This document shows, one piece after another, positions 41,557 through 50,682 of a stretch of DNA of 64,000 nt. Under the pieces are notes generated by a model. It did no database searches. It saw only the letters and a program-made list of their open reading frames with translations, and was not told the origin of the DNA. This stretch comes from Oligoflexia bacterium. Lineage in GTDB: Bacteria; Bdellovibrionota; UBA1018. Numbering within the stretch: position 1 is the first letter of the stretch; each line of letters opens with the position of its first letter. The stretch lies in contig JACMNQ010000033.1 of the NCBI GenBank assembly GCA_014378465.1, positions 1-64,000 on the forward strand. The letters are read 5' to 3'. Both the position numbers and the translations under genes were made by a program.

Positions 41557-41919
41557 TTAAGCGTAAATCTTTTCTTTGTGTTCCTGCTTCTCTTTGCAGG
41601 CGATGCAGAGAGTGGAGACAGGTCGCGCTTCAAGGCGTCTTGGCTCGATTGGCTCTTCGCAATCTTCACAAGTTCCAAAATGGCCTTCGTCCATACGAGC
41701 GAGAGCTTCGTCGATTTTGGAGATCAACTGGCGTTCGCGATCGCGAAGTTTGAAAACGAGATTCTGACTGATTTCGCTGGCGGCGAGATCGGTTTCGTCC
41801 GACAGATCATCCGTCGAAAGAGCCAATTCGTTCTTCAGCGCGTTTTTTGAATTGTTGAGAAGGCGCTGTTTCTCTTCCAGCAAAGCCTTCTTAAATCGCA
41901 CAAGTGTCTTAGCATCCAT
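41557..41919 (-). CDS. dksA: DksA/TraR-family RNA polymerase regulator
   Basis: A 120-residue zinc-finger transcription factor that enters the RNA polymerase secondary channel and, with ppGpp, modulates initiation. It has an N-terminal coiled coil with an acidic tip region (STDDLSDETDLA). The C-terminal C4 zinc finger is CEDC...CIAC in the canonical IEPRRLEARPVSTLC context. The length is that of short DksA proteins. A GGGGGGA site lies just before the ATG. The leader is long (about 180 nt from the best promoter) and contains a perfect hairpin AGCCTC/GAGGCT at 42061-42076. Confidence 0.93.
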   Translation of the reverse strand: MDAKTLVRFKKALLEEKQRLLNNSKNALKNELALSTDDLSDETDLAASEISQNLVFKLRDRERQLISKIDEALARMDEGHFGTCEDCEEPIEPRRLEARPVSTLCIACKEKQEHKEKIYA

Positions 41920-42102
41920 ACATTCCCCCCGGTTAACACACTTGGAACCGCTCTGACCTTTGCAACCTTCCAGTCACACTTGCCAGTTCGGGACTCCGTT
42001 TCCCCCGTAACCTTGAACTCCCCAAACAACTTCTTCAAAAACCCCAGAACCGTTACCCAGAGCCTCTTGCGAGGCTTTCGTTGGTTTAAAAGTCACCCAA
42101 AC

Positions 42103-42130
42103 AGTTTACCGCCGTCCTGTGCGATGACAA
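42103..42130 (-). promoter_or_regulatory. Candidate promoter for dksA
   Basis: On the minus strand TTGTCA (42130-42125), a 16-nt spacer and TAAACT (42108-42103). It would give dksA a leader of about 180 nt containing the AGCCTC/GAGGCT hairpin. The wider 466-nt gap (41920-42385) is AT-rich around 42130-42235 and holds no gene. Confidence 0.4.
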
Positions 42131-42179
42131 GGTTTTTATAAGGACTTCTAAGATTAATCAACTAAAAGAATTACCGAAA

Positions 42180-42207
42180 TTAACAATTTGAATGAAAACC
42201 CTATAAA
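42180..42207 (+). promoter_or_regulatory. Candidate distal promoter for glmU
   Basis: TTAACA (42180-42185), 16-nt spacer, TATAAA (42202-42207) in an AT-rich stretch. The resulting leader of about 170 nt would include a small hairpin CGGCA/TGCCG near 42268-42282. Confidence 0.45.
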
Positions 42208-42347
42208 TCCGCTAAAAAAAACTTCTTGCGATCTGCGTTAATTCGCCTCACAGGTGGGAGCTTATCGGCAAAGTCTGCCGGTGCTTGAGAACTATTAACG
42301 CACGCTCATCAATTTCACTGTCAGGTTTGCGTTTGGACTCTCCGACC

Positions 42348-42375
42348 TTGACGGCAAAAGCGGTGTTCTTATACC
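42348..42375 (+). promoter_or_regulatory. Candidate proximal promoter for glmU
   Basis: TTGACG (42348-42353), 16-nt spacer, TATACC (42370-42375). Transcription from here would begin only 3-4 nt before the ATG at 42386, giving a nearly leaderless message. No Shine-Dalgarno precedes glmU, which agrees with that reading. Confidence 0.45.
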
Positions 42376-42385
42376 AATAACGGAC

Positions 42386-43879
42386 ATGAAAATTTCCAAA
42401 GCTGTGTCTCGTGTGACCGACAAAACGTCTTCGAAGTCTCCAGGCAAACTTCCCGCCAGCTGTGCAGTGATGATTCTGGCTGCAGGACAGGGAAAACGCA
42501 TGCGATCAGCTTTGCCGAAAGTCCTGCATGAGATTGGCGGGCAGCCTCTGCTGTTTCATATCTTGAACCGGATTTCTGAAACCGCTCCAAAGGCTCCAGT
42601 CGCCATCGTCGTGGGGCACGGAAAAGAGCAGGTCGAAGCGGCCGTCCTTGCTCAGTTGGATTTCTCAAAGATGAACATCACTTTTGTTCACCAACCCGAA
42701 CAGCGGGGAACAGGGCATGCCGCTCGCTGCGCGATGGATTCTCCCTGGGGTGATGCTCAGGTTCGCGCTAAAAATCCCGTGCTGGTTCTCCCGGGCGATC
42801 TGCCTCTGATCCCTGGATCTCTGATCACTCAGATGGTCGAACCGCTCGGCAAAGGCGGCGGGCTCAGACTTCTCACCTGTCAGCTGCCTGATCCGAAAGG
42901 GTATGGACGAGTCGTTCGCCGTGGAAAGAAAGGTCCCGTACTCAGAATCGTCGAAGAAAAAGATGCGAACGCCCGTGAGAAGGAAATTCACGAAGTCGCC
43001 GCTTCCATCTACTTCTTTCACAGTCCCTTTTTACAGGCCTCCCTGCATCGGCTGTCGGACAAGAATGCGCAAAGCGAGTATTACCTGACGGACCTGGTGG
43101 CCAACGCCTCTCGCGCGAAGAAAAAAGTCGACGTGCTCAACTGGCAGTCGGCTGAAGATCTCCGAGGCATCAATGATCCCTGGGAGCTTGCAGTCGCGCA
43201 GAAGTTTCTCAATGAAAGAACCGTGAAGGCCTGGGCTCAGAAAGGCGTCCGCTTCGCGGATCCCTGGAGCGTTCAGATTGATTCCCAGGTGGAACTTGCC
43301 GAAGACGTTTCCATTCAGTCGGGAGTGATCCTGCACGGAAAGACCCGGATCCGCAAAGGCGCCATCATCGGCCCTCGAGTGGTCCTGAAGAACGTCCTGG
43401 TGGGTGAAGAAGCTCAACTCAAAGTCGGTACCGTCGCCGAAAACTCCGTCATCGGGGCTCATGCCCAGCTCGGGCCCTATGCTCATCTTCGGCCTGAATC
43501 TGAAGTGGGGGAGTATTCCAAGATCGGCAATTTCGTCGAATTGAAGAAAACGAAGATTGGGACCTCCACAAGCATCGCACATCTGTCATACTTGGGAGAC
43601 GCGGAAGTTGGGTCCCGCGTCAACATCGGCTGCGGTTTTGTGACCTGCAACTTTGACGGAAGGGTTATTGATGGTCAGCGCAAGCACCGGACCGTGATCG
43701 AAGACGATGTTTTTCTGGGCAGTGACTGCCAGGCCATCGCTCCGATTCGGATCGGAAAAGGAGCTTACGTCGCATCCGGGTCCACTCTCACTCAGAGTGT
43801 GGAGCCTGATGCTCTCGCGATCGCGAGATCCCGGCAGGTCAACAAGGCCGGGTATGCAAGCCGTTTGCGCGGCAAATAA
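42386..43879 (+). CDS. glmU: Bifunctional GlmU: GlcNAc-1-P uridyltransferase/GlcN-1-P acetyltransferase
   Basis: Makes UDP-GlcNAc for peptidoglycan and lipopolysaccharide. The 497-residue protein has the nucleotidyltransferase motif LAAGQGKRM (31-39), EQRGTGHAARCA, and a C-terminal left-handed beta-helix (hexapeptide repeats from about residue 290). The beta-helix includes the acetyltransferase segment GNFVELKKTKIG and NIGCGFVTCNFDG. It is about 20 residues longer at the N-terminus than typical GlmU; a later start would have no better signal, so 42386 is kept. glmS follows after a terminator, placing the first two dedicated UDP-GlcNAc steps side by side. Confidence 0.96.
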   Translation: MKISKAVSRVTDKTSSKSPGKLPASCAVMILAAGQGKRMRSALPKVLHEIGGQPLLFHILNRISETAPKAPVAIVVGHGKEQVEAAVLAQLDFSKMNITFVHQPEQRGTGHAARCAMDSPWGDAQVRAKNPVLVLPGDLPLIPGSLITQMVEPLGKGGGLRLLTCQLPDPKGYGRVVRRGKKGPVLRIVEEKDANAREKEIHEVAASIYFFHSPFLQASLHRLSDKNAQSEYYLTDLVANASRAKKKVDVLNWQSAEDLRGINDPWELAVAQKFLNERTVKAWAQKGVRFADPWSVQIDSQVELAEDVSIQSGVILHGKTRIRKGAIIGPRVVLKNVLVGEEAQLKVGTVAENSVIGAHAQLGPYAHLRPESEVGEYSKIGNFVELKKTKIGTSTSIAHLSYLGDAEVGSRVNIGCGFVTCNFDGRVIDGQRKHRTVIEDDVFLGSDCQAIAPIRIGKGAYVASGSTLTQSVEPDALAIARSRQVNKAGYASRLRGK

Positions 43880-43899
43880 GCGATCGATTTCAACATTTT

Positions 43900-43924
43900 C
43901 AGCCTGTTTTTCAGGCATTTTTTC
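43900..43924 (+). terminator. Short intrinsic terminator between glmU and glmS
   Basis: GCCTG-TTTTT-CAGGC hairpin followed by ATTTTTTTC. The stem is short (5 bp, 6-7 with flanking pairs), so read-through into glmS is likely. A second small inverted repeat, CGGGAATTTTCCCG, follows at once. Confidence 0.6.
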
Positions 43925-43965
43925 GGGAATTTTCCCGGCAAGCAGAAAGTTTAAAGAGTGGTTGA

Positions 43966-45855
43966 ATGTGCGGCATCGTAGGTTATGTAGGCAAACGTCC
44001 AGCGATTGATATTCTTCTCAAAGGCCTCAAGAGGCTCGAATACCGCGGGTATGATTCCGCTGGAGTCGCTTTCTTCAGCAGAGGCAAGCTTGAAGTCCGG
44101 AAGTCGCAAGGCAAGCTCGAAAACGTGGAAAGACTCATGGACGGCAGCTCCGAGCTCTTCGCGGATGCTCATTGCGGGATTGGCCACACTCGCTGGGCCA
44201 CGCACGGAAAGCCCACCACTCAGAACGCGCATCCTCACCGCGCTGGACATGTCGTCATCGTCCATAACGGCATCATCGAAAACTACCAGGAGATCAAAGC
44301 CGAACTGATCTCACGCGGCCACAAGCCTGAGTCCGAAACGGACAGCGAACTTTTCGGATTTCTGGTGCTTGAAGCGATGGAAAAAGGCCAGGATCTGGTC
44401 ACGGCAGTCCGCACGAGCTTCGCTCACCTCGAAGGGGCCTGCAGCGTGGTCGTGATGTCGGAACGCGAACCCGGCAAAGTCGTCGGAGTCAGAAACGGCT
44501 CCCCGATGGCGGCGGCGTTTGATCCTCAGGGCGGAGCCATTCTCGCGAGCGATGCGCAGCCCATTCTCGAGTATACGAAAGAAGTCATTTTCCTGGAGAA
44601 TGGTGACGTCGTCGTGGGCACCGAAAAAGGCCTCGCGTTCTTCGACCTCAAGACTGGAGCGCCTCTGGACCGCGTGGGAGAAATCCTCGACTGGTCCGTC
44701 GACAAGATTGATAAAGGGGGATTTCCTCACTTCATGCTCAAGGAAATTCACGAGCAGCCTGCGGCTCTGGTCGATACGCTGAACGGCATCATGGACCGGG
44801 TGAAAACCAATCCCTTTCCACTCGCGGCTCAGCCTGGCGCGGACCTCCTCAGAACCGCCAAAGAGATCACTTTCGTCGCGTGTGGAACTTCCTGGCACGC
44901 GGCTTTGCTCGGAAAATACTGGATTGAGCGCTTCGCGAGAATTCCGGTCAATGTCGAGCTCGCGAGCGAGTTTCGTTACCGGGATCCGGTTCTGGCTCCA
45001 GGCGCGCTCGTGATCGGCATGTCTCAGTCCGGTGAAACCGCCGACACGCTGGCCGTGATCCGCGATGTGAAGAAGCGCGGTTTCAAGACTCTCGGACTCA
45101 CCAACGTCCGTGGCAGCACGCTCAGCCGCGAAGCGGACGCGATCTTCTACACTTCGGCCGGTCCTGAGATCGGGGTGGCGGCGACCAAAACTTTCACCAC
45201 TCAGATGCTGGCAGTCCTGCTCTGGGCGGGATACCTCGGCATTGAGCACAAGGCGCCGCGCACGAGTCCAGCCGGAACCCCGAACGCCAAGCCCATCAGT
45301 TTCGAGGAACTCTTTCATGAAATCGTGAAACTCCCGCACCAGATCAAGGAATGCCTCGATGACCCCCAGGGCATGATCACTGCGGTTCGATCGGCTGCAA
45401 AGCAGCTTCAGAACATCAAAGGTTTCTTTTTCATCGGTCGCGGGTTTTCCTACCCGATCGCTCTCGAGGGCGCGCTCAAGCTGAAGGAAATCGCCTACGT
45501 TCATGCGGAAGGTTACGCGGCCGGAGAACTCAAGCACGGGCCGATCGCGATGATCGATCAGGACATGGCAGTGGTCGTTCTCGCCCCCCAGGACAGCTGG
45601 CGCGACAAGACCGTCTCCAATCTTGAAGAAGTCAAAGCGCGCGGTGCGAAGATCGTTGCCATCGGCGGCACTCACGATCAGAATCTGAAGAATCTTTCTG
45701 ATTTCTGGATTCCACTCCCGGCTCAGAAGGACGAGAGCCTGTTGCCGTTCCTCATGACTGCCGCGGTTCAGATGCTGAGTTACGAACTGGCGCTTCTGAA
45801 AGGTACCGATGTGGACAAGCCCAGGAATCTCGCAAAAAGCGTGACGGTCGAATAA
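43966..45855 (+). CDS. glmS: Glucosamine-6-phosphate synthase GlmS
   Basis: Glutamine--fructose-6-phosphate aminotransferase (629 residues), which starts the hexosamine pathway that GlmU completes. The N-terminal glutaminase begins MCGIVGYVG with catalytic Cys2, then YRGYDSAG and GHTRWATHG. Two SIS domains follow with FVACGTSWHAALLGKYWIE and the C-terminal LKHGPIAMID and lysine-containing AKSVTVE end. Length is near the usual 600-610 with small insertions (a Pro/Thr-rich loop around residues 425-445). The stop overlaps the ClC channel start. Confidence 0.97.
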   Translation: MCGIVGYVGKRPAIDILLKGLKRLEYRGYDSAGVAFFSRGKLEVRKSQGKLENVERLMDGSSELFADAHCGIGHTRWATHGKPTTQNAHPHRAGHVVIVHNGIIENYQEIKAELISRGHKPESETDSELFGFLVLEAMEKGQDLVTAVRTSFAHLEGACSVVVMSEREPGKVVGVRNGSPMAAAFDPQGGAILASDAQPILEYTKEVIFLENGDVVVGTEKGLAFFDLKTGAPLDRVGEILDWSVDKIDKGGFPHFMLKEIHEQPAALVDTLNGIMDRVKTNPFPLAAQPGADLLRTAKEITFVACGTSWHAALLGKYWIERFARIPVNVELASEFRYRDPVLAPGALVIGMSQSGETADTLAVIRDVKKRGFKTLGLTNVRGSTLSREADAIFYTSAGPEIGVAATKTFTTQMLAVLLWAGYLGIEHKAPRTSPAGTPNAKPISFEELFHEIVKLPHQIKECLDDPQGMITAVRSAAKQLQNIKGFFFIGRGFSYPIALEGALKLKEIAYVHAEGYAAGELKHGPIAMIDQDMAVVVLAPQDSWRDKTVSNLEEVKARGAKIVAIGGTHDQNLKNLSDFWIPLPAQKDESLLPFLMTAAVQMLSYELALLKGTDVDKPRNLAKSVTVE

Positions 45856-47546
45856 TGGTTTCATCCCTGTTGACGGGTCTGGTTGCAGCTGTTGTCGTCA
45901 GTCTTGCATCGGTGATCCGTCATCCAGTTGGCATTGAGCTGGGAGCGCCGATCGTGCTCCTGGCCGTTACCCTCGTCGCGATGTTTCTTCAGCGATTCAC
46001 GATCGACCGACATCCCGGCGATCAGCGCTATGACGGACTGTCAGATCTTTTCATTCACATCCATCTGCTTTCGGCTCCTGACTCTTCGGCACGCTGGACG
46101 GTTCGAGGCGTGATTTCCTTTCTGCTGCGTGTGGCAGGAGGGGCGGCCGGACCCGAAGGTGCCGCGACAGAACTTGCTCACGGACTGGCGATTCAGACTC
46201 GCAGTCAATCATCGCACTGGTTCGAGCAGCGCAGGCGAACGGACGTCGGGAGTGCACTCGCAGCCGGAATCGCGGCGGCATTCGGGGCTCCATTCGCCGC
46301 AGTGCTCATGACGATTGAACTGGGTATCGGGGGACGAACGCTTTCCGTTGCACTCAGTGCTCTCACGGCCTTTGTCGGGATGGAACTGATCCGGCTTTAT
46401 TTTCCTTCCGTGGATCGAATGGTGTTTGAACAGATCTTTCAGGGCTACGATCTGATTCACTGGAACGATTGGTTGGCTTTCGCAGGAGTGGTCCTCAGTG
46501 TGAGTGCCCTGAGCATCCTCGTCATTCGTCTGATCCGGTACTTTCAGGAAAGTCTTCTGGATCTCTTTCAGACGCAGACCTGGATGCGGGTGGTGGCAGG
46601 TGGCATTTTTCTGTTTCTGGTCGCCCTGGTCTACACCACGGGCCATGCACCGTCCTGGCATCTGCTGGAACAGGTTCTCAGTGCTCAGCTTCCCACTTCG
46701 CAGATCCTGCTGATCGCGGCGGCTCAGCTTCTCAGCATTGCCCTGGTGATCGCGGCCTTCGGAACCGTCGGTATTTTCTGGCCACTCTTCGCTCTCGGGG
46801 GCTTTGCCGGTTATTCAGTATTTCAAGGCATAGCTCCACTTCTGGGAATCGTTGCGGGCAAAGCTGATCTGGGAGCGCTTCTTGGAATGGTGGGCGCAAG
46901 CGCGATGTGGGGTTCCGTCCTTGGAATTCCGATGGCTGCGGCTGTGGTGGCGTACGAACTCACGCGCGACTTTCACGTCGTGATCCCGTGTTTCATCGGT
47001 GCAATGGTAGCCCGTGAAATCAGAAAGAATTTCAAAACTGCGCCGTTGATCCAGAGCAATCTTGAATCGCGCGGGCTGATCCTGAAGCAGGGGCGGTCCG
47101 CGGCCGTCCTCGACTCAATCCTCGTTCGTGATGCGATGGTCACGGATCATGAGACCGTGTACGAGCATGAACCGATCGCTGAGCTCCACAGCAAACTTCT
47201 GAAATCCAAACATCCTTTTCTGCCAGTGGTCAACCGCCTGGGAAATTATGTGGGAATCCTGACCATTGACATGATTCGAGACGGATTCAACTCAGAGCCC
47301 GACTCAGCGCTTTCAAGGCTGATCGAAGCGAAAGATCTGCTTTATAAATCCAATTTCAAGATGCCGACCGTGAAGGCCGGAGACGCACTCACCGTGACCT
47401 CGGGGCTTTTCGAACTCAGTGCCTGCATTCCGGTCCTGGCCGACGATGAAAGACTGCTGGGGCTGCTCTTTGCCCATAATGTTCGAGTCGTTTATGACCG
47501 CGAAGTATCCAGGCGGTCACTCGTCCTTCAGACCTCTTATAAATAA
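45855..47546 (+). CDS. ClC-type chloride channel/antiporter with CBS domains
   Basis: A 563-residue membrane protein of the voltage-gated chloride channel family. The selectivity motifs are recognisable but altered: GGAAGPEGAATELAHG (usual GREGP), GIFWPLFALGG (usual GxFxP) and GSVLGIPMAA. About ten helices span residues 1-395. The cytoplasmic C-terminus carries a CBS pair (about 420-550: VRDAMVTDHETVYEHEPIAE). The change of Arg to Ala in GREGP weakens prediction of anion choice. It begins as TAATG at the glmS stop, so it is in the glmS operon. Confidence 0.88.
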   Translation: MVSSLLTGLVAAVVVSLASVIRHPVGIELGAPIVLLAVTLVAMFLQRFTIDRHPGDQRYDGLSDLFIHIHLLSAPDSSARWTVRGVISFLLRVAGGAAGPEGAATELAHGLAIQTRSQSSHWFEQRRRTDVGSALAAGIAAAFGAPFAAVLMTIELGIGGRTLSVALSALTAFVGMELIRLYFPSVDRMVFEQIFQGYDLIHWNDWLAFAGVVLSVSALSILVIRLIRYFQESLLDLFQTQTWMRVVAGGIFLFLVALVYTTGHAPSWHLLEQVLSAQLPTSQILLIAAAQLLSIALVIAAFGTVGIFWPLFALGGFAGYSVFQGIAPLLGIVAGKADLGALLGMVGASAMWGSVLGIPMAAAVVAYELTRDFHVVIPCFIGAMVAREIRKNFKTAPLIQSNLESRGLILKQGRSAAVLDSILVRDAMVTDHETVYEHEPIAELHSKLLKSKHPFLPVVNRLGNYVGILTIDMIRDGFNSEPDSALSRLIEAKDLLYKSNFKMPTVKAGDALTVTSGLFELSACIPVLADDERLLGLLFAHNVRVVYDREVSRRSLVLQTSYK

Positions 47547-47659
47547 GCTCGTCAAGGGTCGAAGAGATGAGGGACGTTCGCGACTAAGTGCGTTAATAAA
47601 AGCCCAGTTTCGTCCCGGTTTGCAATCGTCTCCGCTGGCCCAACGTCCCGGATTGTGCG

Positions 47660-50197
47660 ATGAAATGGGCAATGATCGACTTTGACTCCGCGCCAGACAG
47701 CTCAGGCCCTCGCAATCGTTTCTGGAAGCCGGCTGCGCCTACCGGACCGGCCGTTCCTGCCCGAGTTTACGCCGAAGGGGAGCTGCCCGATTACGTGAAC
47801 TCTCTCAATGAAATGCAGAAGGCGGCGGTCCTGATCACGGAAGGTCCGCTCATCGTTCTCGCGGGAGCCGGTTCCGGCAAGACCAAGATGCTCACTTCGC
47901 GAATCGCCTACCTGATGGATGTGCTGAGAGTGCCAGCTCACAACATCATGGCCGTGACTTTCACAAACAAGGCTTCCAAGGAAATGCGGGAGCGTGTCGA
48001 GCGCCATCTGGGCGAAGGTCATTCGGGTTACCTGGGAGCTCCGGAGATCGGAACTTTTCACTCGGTCTGCGTGAGGCTTCTGAGGCGCGAACAGGCTCAC
48101 ACTCCTTTCACCAAACCTTTCGTGATCTACGACGACTCGGATCAGCTGAGCCTGATCAAAGGCGTGGTCAGCAAACTCGGGATTGACGACAAGGCTTTCA
48201 GTCCGAAATCCTTTCAAGCGGCGATCAACGGCGCGAAGTGTGATGCGACCGAGCCGAAGGACATCGAACCGGCGCCTCATAATCTTTTCGAGCGCCAGTT
48301 CAAACGCGTTTACGAACAGTACCAGAAGGATCTTTTCGCGAACAATGCGCTCGATTTCGGTGAGATCATCTGCATGGCCTACCGAATTCTCCGCGATGAT
48401 ACGTCCGTGCGTGCGAAATACCAGCACCGCTTCCGCTACATTCATGTTGATGAGTATCAGGACACGAATCGGTCGCAGTACCTGCTTCTGTCAATGCTTG
48501 CAGGAGCCAAAGCGGGCGGACACCAGAACATCTGCGTGGTCGGGGATGAGGATCAATCCATTTACAAATGGCGTGGCGCGGACATTCGCAACATCCTGGA
48601 TTTCGAGATCGATTATCCGGGTGCCCAGATCGTGAAGCTCGAACAGAACTACCGCTCCACTCAGACCATCATCACGGCCGCGGGCCAGGTGATCAAGAAC
48701 AACAAGGAGCGCAAGGACAAGACACTTTGGACCGAGAATGAAGTGGGGATCCCGATCAACCGCGTGCAGTTGCCCGATGAACGCGCTGAAGCGGAGATGA
48801 TCATTTCCGAAATCAAGCGCTTGGCCGCCTATGAAGGCCGCTCCTACAAGGATTTCGCGATTTTCTACCGGACCCACGCCCAGAGCCGTCAGTTTGAAGA
48901 TGTCTTTCGTCGCGAAAAGATTCCGTATCAGATCGTCGGCGGTCTCAGATTTTACGATCGAAAAGAGATCAAGGACATCCTTTCCTATTTCAAAGTCGTT
49001 CTGAATCCTCAAGATTCCATCAGCCTCAAGCGCGTCATCAACACTCCCGCCCGCGGGATTGGCAAAACGACTCTCGACAAGCTGGATGAGCTGCAGCTTC
49101 GCATGGAACGATCGGAAGAGGCGAGTCCCACCCTGATCAATGAAAAGGGCGAGCTCGAGGATACGAGTTTCTGGTCGGCGCTGAGAAGAGCGGCGAAAGA
49201 AGCGTCCGTCACATCTGCCGGAACGGCAAAAAAGCTGGCCACCTTCGTGGGTTTCATCGAGCGCCTGATCGAAGAGCAGCCTCGCAAGAAACTCAGCGAG
49301 CTCTACCACTACATTCTGGATGAGACGGGTTACGTCAGTGAGCTTCGCAAGGAAGGCACCGAAGAAGCTTTTGCCCGCATCGAGAATCTGGAGGAGTTCG
49401 ACACGCTCCTGCAGGAATTCGAAGAAGACCAGTTTGAAAAACTGCTCACGCAGCCTGATCGCGCGGATGTCGACCCTGATGAGCTCACGAAGCTCAAGAC
49501 GGCGGAACTGCTCTCGCTCTTCATTGAGGAGTCCGCGCTGGCGTCTGACGTCGGCAACAAGGAGCCTCTGGCAGTGGCGATTCAGATGATGACTCTGCAT
49601 TCGTCCAAGGGACTCGAGTATCCCGTCGTGTTTCTTCCGGGAATGGAAGAAGGCCTCTTTCCATCCGTGCGTCCATGGGAAGAAGCCGCTGATGCGGATG
49701 TCGAAGAAGAGCGCCGTCTCTGCTACGTGGGCATGACCCGCGCTCGCGAAGTGCTTTACATGACGAACGTTGTGGTTCGCAGGCTCTGGGGCAACGTCAC
49801 TTATCAGGAGCCTGCGAGATTCTTCGCTGAAATCCCTGACGAGTTGGTGGAGTTCAAGGACCTCTCCCATGGAACGGGCGCCGGAGCCTTCCGTGCTGGA
49901 TCCTCCCGGCAGCTCGGTTACAGCAATTCAGGTGCTGGAGGCGGAAAATTTGGCAGTGCCAGCCGCGAGCGCGATGATTTCAATCAGGACACTGAACACC
50001 GCTGGAACCCATCACCCGCAGTGCAGCTCACCGGCGAACAGTCGGTGGTCGGCAAGAAGATCAAGCACCCGGATTACGGCCTGGGCAAAATCCTGGCATC
50101 TGATGGATCCGGAAATGATCAGAAAGTGACCATTGAGTTCAGTGCCAAAGATCGTCGAAAATTCCTGCTGCGTTTTGTAAAAGACTACATCCAGTGA
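47660..50197 (+). CDS. pcrA: UvrD/PcrA-type superfamily 1 DNA helicase
   Basis: A 3'-5' DNA helicase (845 residues) of the UvrD/PcrA/Rep family acting in repair and replication. Motifs visible: Q motif LNEMQKAAV, Walker A AGAGSGKT, Ia TFTNKASKEM, II VDEYQDTN, III VGDEDQSIYKWRGA, IV LEQNYRSTQ, V LHSSKGLEYPVVF, VI CYVGMTRAREVLY. The C-terminal HPDYGLGKIL...IEFSAKDRRKFLL is the Tudor-like RNA-polymerase-binding domain of PcrA/UvrD. An N-terminal extension of about 45 residues precedes the Q motif; an ATG four codons in is an alternative start. Between the ClC gene and here (113 nt) nothing else was found. Confidence 0.95.
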   Translation: MKWAMIDFDSAPDSSGPRNRFWKPAAPTGPAVPARVYAEGELPDYVNSLNEMQKAAVLITEGPLIVLAGAGSGKTKMLTSRIAYLMDVLRVPAHNIMAVTFTNKASKEMRERVERHLGEGHSGYLGAPEIGTFHSVCVRLLRREQAHTPFTKPFVIYDDSDQLSLIKGVVSKLGIDDKAFSPKSFQAAINGAKCDATEPKDIEPAPHNLFERQFKRVYEQYQKDLFANNALDFGEIICMAYRILRDDTSVRAKYQHRFRYIHVDEYQDTNRSQYLLLSMLAGAKAGGHQNICVVGDEDQSIYKWRGADIRNILDFEIDYPGAQIVKLEQNYRSTQTIITAAGQVIKNNKERKDKTLWTENEVGIPINRVQLPDERAEAEMIISEIKRLAAYEGRSYKDFAIFYRTHAQSRQFEDVFRREKIPYQIVGGLRFYDRKEIKDILSYFKVVLNPQDSISLKRVINTPARGIGKTTLDKLDELQLRMERSEEASPTLINEKGELEDTSFWSALRRAAKEASVTSAGTAKKLATFVGFIERLIEEQPRKKLSELYHYILDETGYVSELRKEGTEEAFARIENLEEFDTLLQEFEEDQFEKLLTQPDRADVDPDELTKLKTAELLSLFIEESALASDVGNKEPLAVAIQMMTLHSSKGLEYPVVFLPGMEEGLFPSVRPWEEAADADVEEERRLCYVGMTRAREVLYMTNVVVRRLWGNVTYQEPARFFAEIPDELVEFKDLSHGTGAGAFRAGSSRQLGYSNSGAGGGKFGSASRERDDFNQDTEHRWNPSPAVQLTGEQSVVGKKIKHPDYGLGKILASDGSGNDQKVTIEFSAKDRRKFLLRFVKDYIQ

Positions 50198-50312
50198 AAG
50201 GGAAGTCCAGGCACGCAGGCGAACCGCCTGAACCGCATAAAAAGCGAATGCGCATTGCGTAAATTCGATCTCCATCCTTTTCATTCCTTCAGGCTTTGAA
50301 TAAGCTCGGCCC

Positions 50313-50636
50313 ATGTCGCAAGCACCCGGAAAAATTGATGAAGACCTGACCCGCAAAGTGGCGGAGCTCGCACGCCTCGAAGTCAGCGACGCCGAAGTGA
50401 AACTTTTCACATCCCAGCTCGGTGACATTCTTTCTTACATCACGCAGCTTTCAGAAGTGGATGTGGGAACAGGCGACCGCGAAATTCAGCCACTGATCCA
50501 GCCGATCGAACTCTCCACCCCTCTGCGTCAGGATGTGGCTCGAGCCTTCGGAGTGGATGAACAGGGAAATCCGCGAGTGATGAAATCCGCGCCGGAAGTC
50601 ATGGACGGCGGCTACCAGGTTCCACCGGTCCTTTGA
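50313..50636 (+). CDS. gatC: Asp/Glu-tRNA amidotransferase subunit C
   Basis: The 107-residue GatC subunit that stabilises GatA and GatB in the complex converting misacylated Asp-tRNA(Asn)/Glu-tRNA(Gln). Family features are VAELARLEVSDAEV near the N-terminus, QLGDILSYITQLSEVDV and a C-terminal LRQDVARAF. There is no clear Shine-Dalgarno before the ATG. It heads the gatCAB set, with gatA 46 nt downstream. The 115-nt gap upstream contains a CAGGCG/CGCCTG hairpin (about 50216-50230) without a T tract. Confidence 0.94.
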   Translation: MSQAPGKIDEDLTRKVAELARLEVSDAEVKLFTSQLGDILSYITQLSEVDVGTGDREIQPLIQPIELSTPLRQDVARAFGVDEQGNPRVMKSAPEVMDGGYQVPPVL

Positions 50637-50682
50637 AAATGCCAGGCGTGAGTTCACAAAGAGCGATGAGTGAGGACTTAAA

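Noticed and set aside
41835..42038. 67-codon minus-strand frame overlapping the dksA start
   Set aside because: It overlaps dksA in another frame and its leader. dksA has the family match and a strong ribosome site.
44311..45864. 517-codon minus-strand frame opposite glmS
   Set aside because: It is antisense to a certain, conserved enzyme over its whole length. The translation lacks any recognisable domain.
48491..49870. 459-codon minus-strand frame opposite the helicase gene
   Set aside because: It is fully antisense to conserved helicase motifs III-VI and shows no independent signals.
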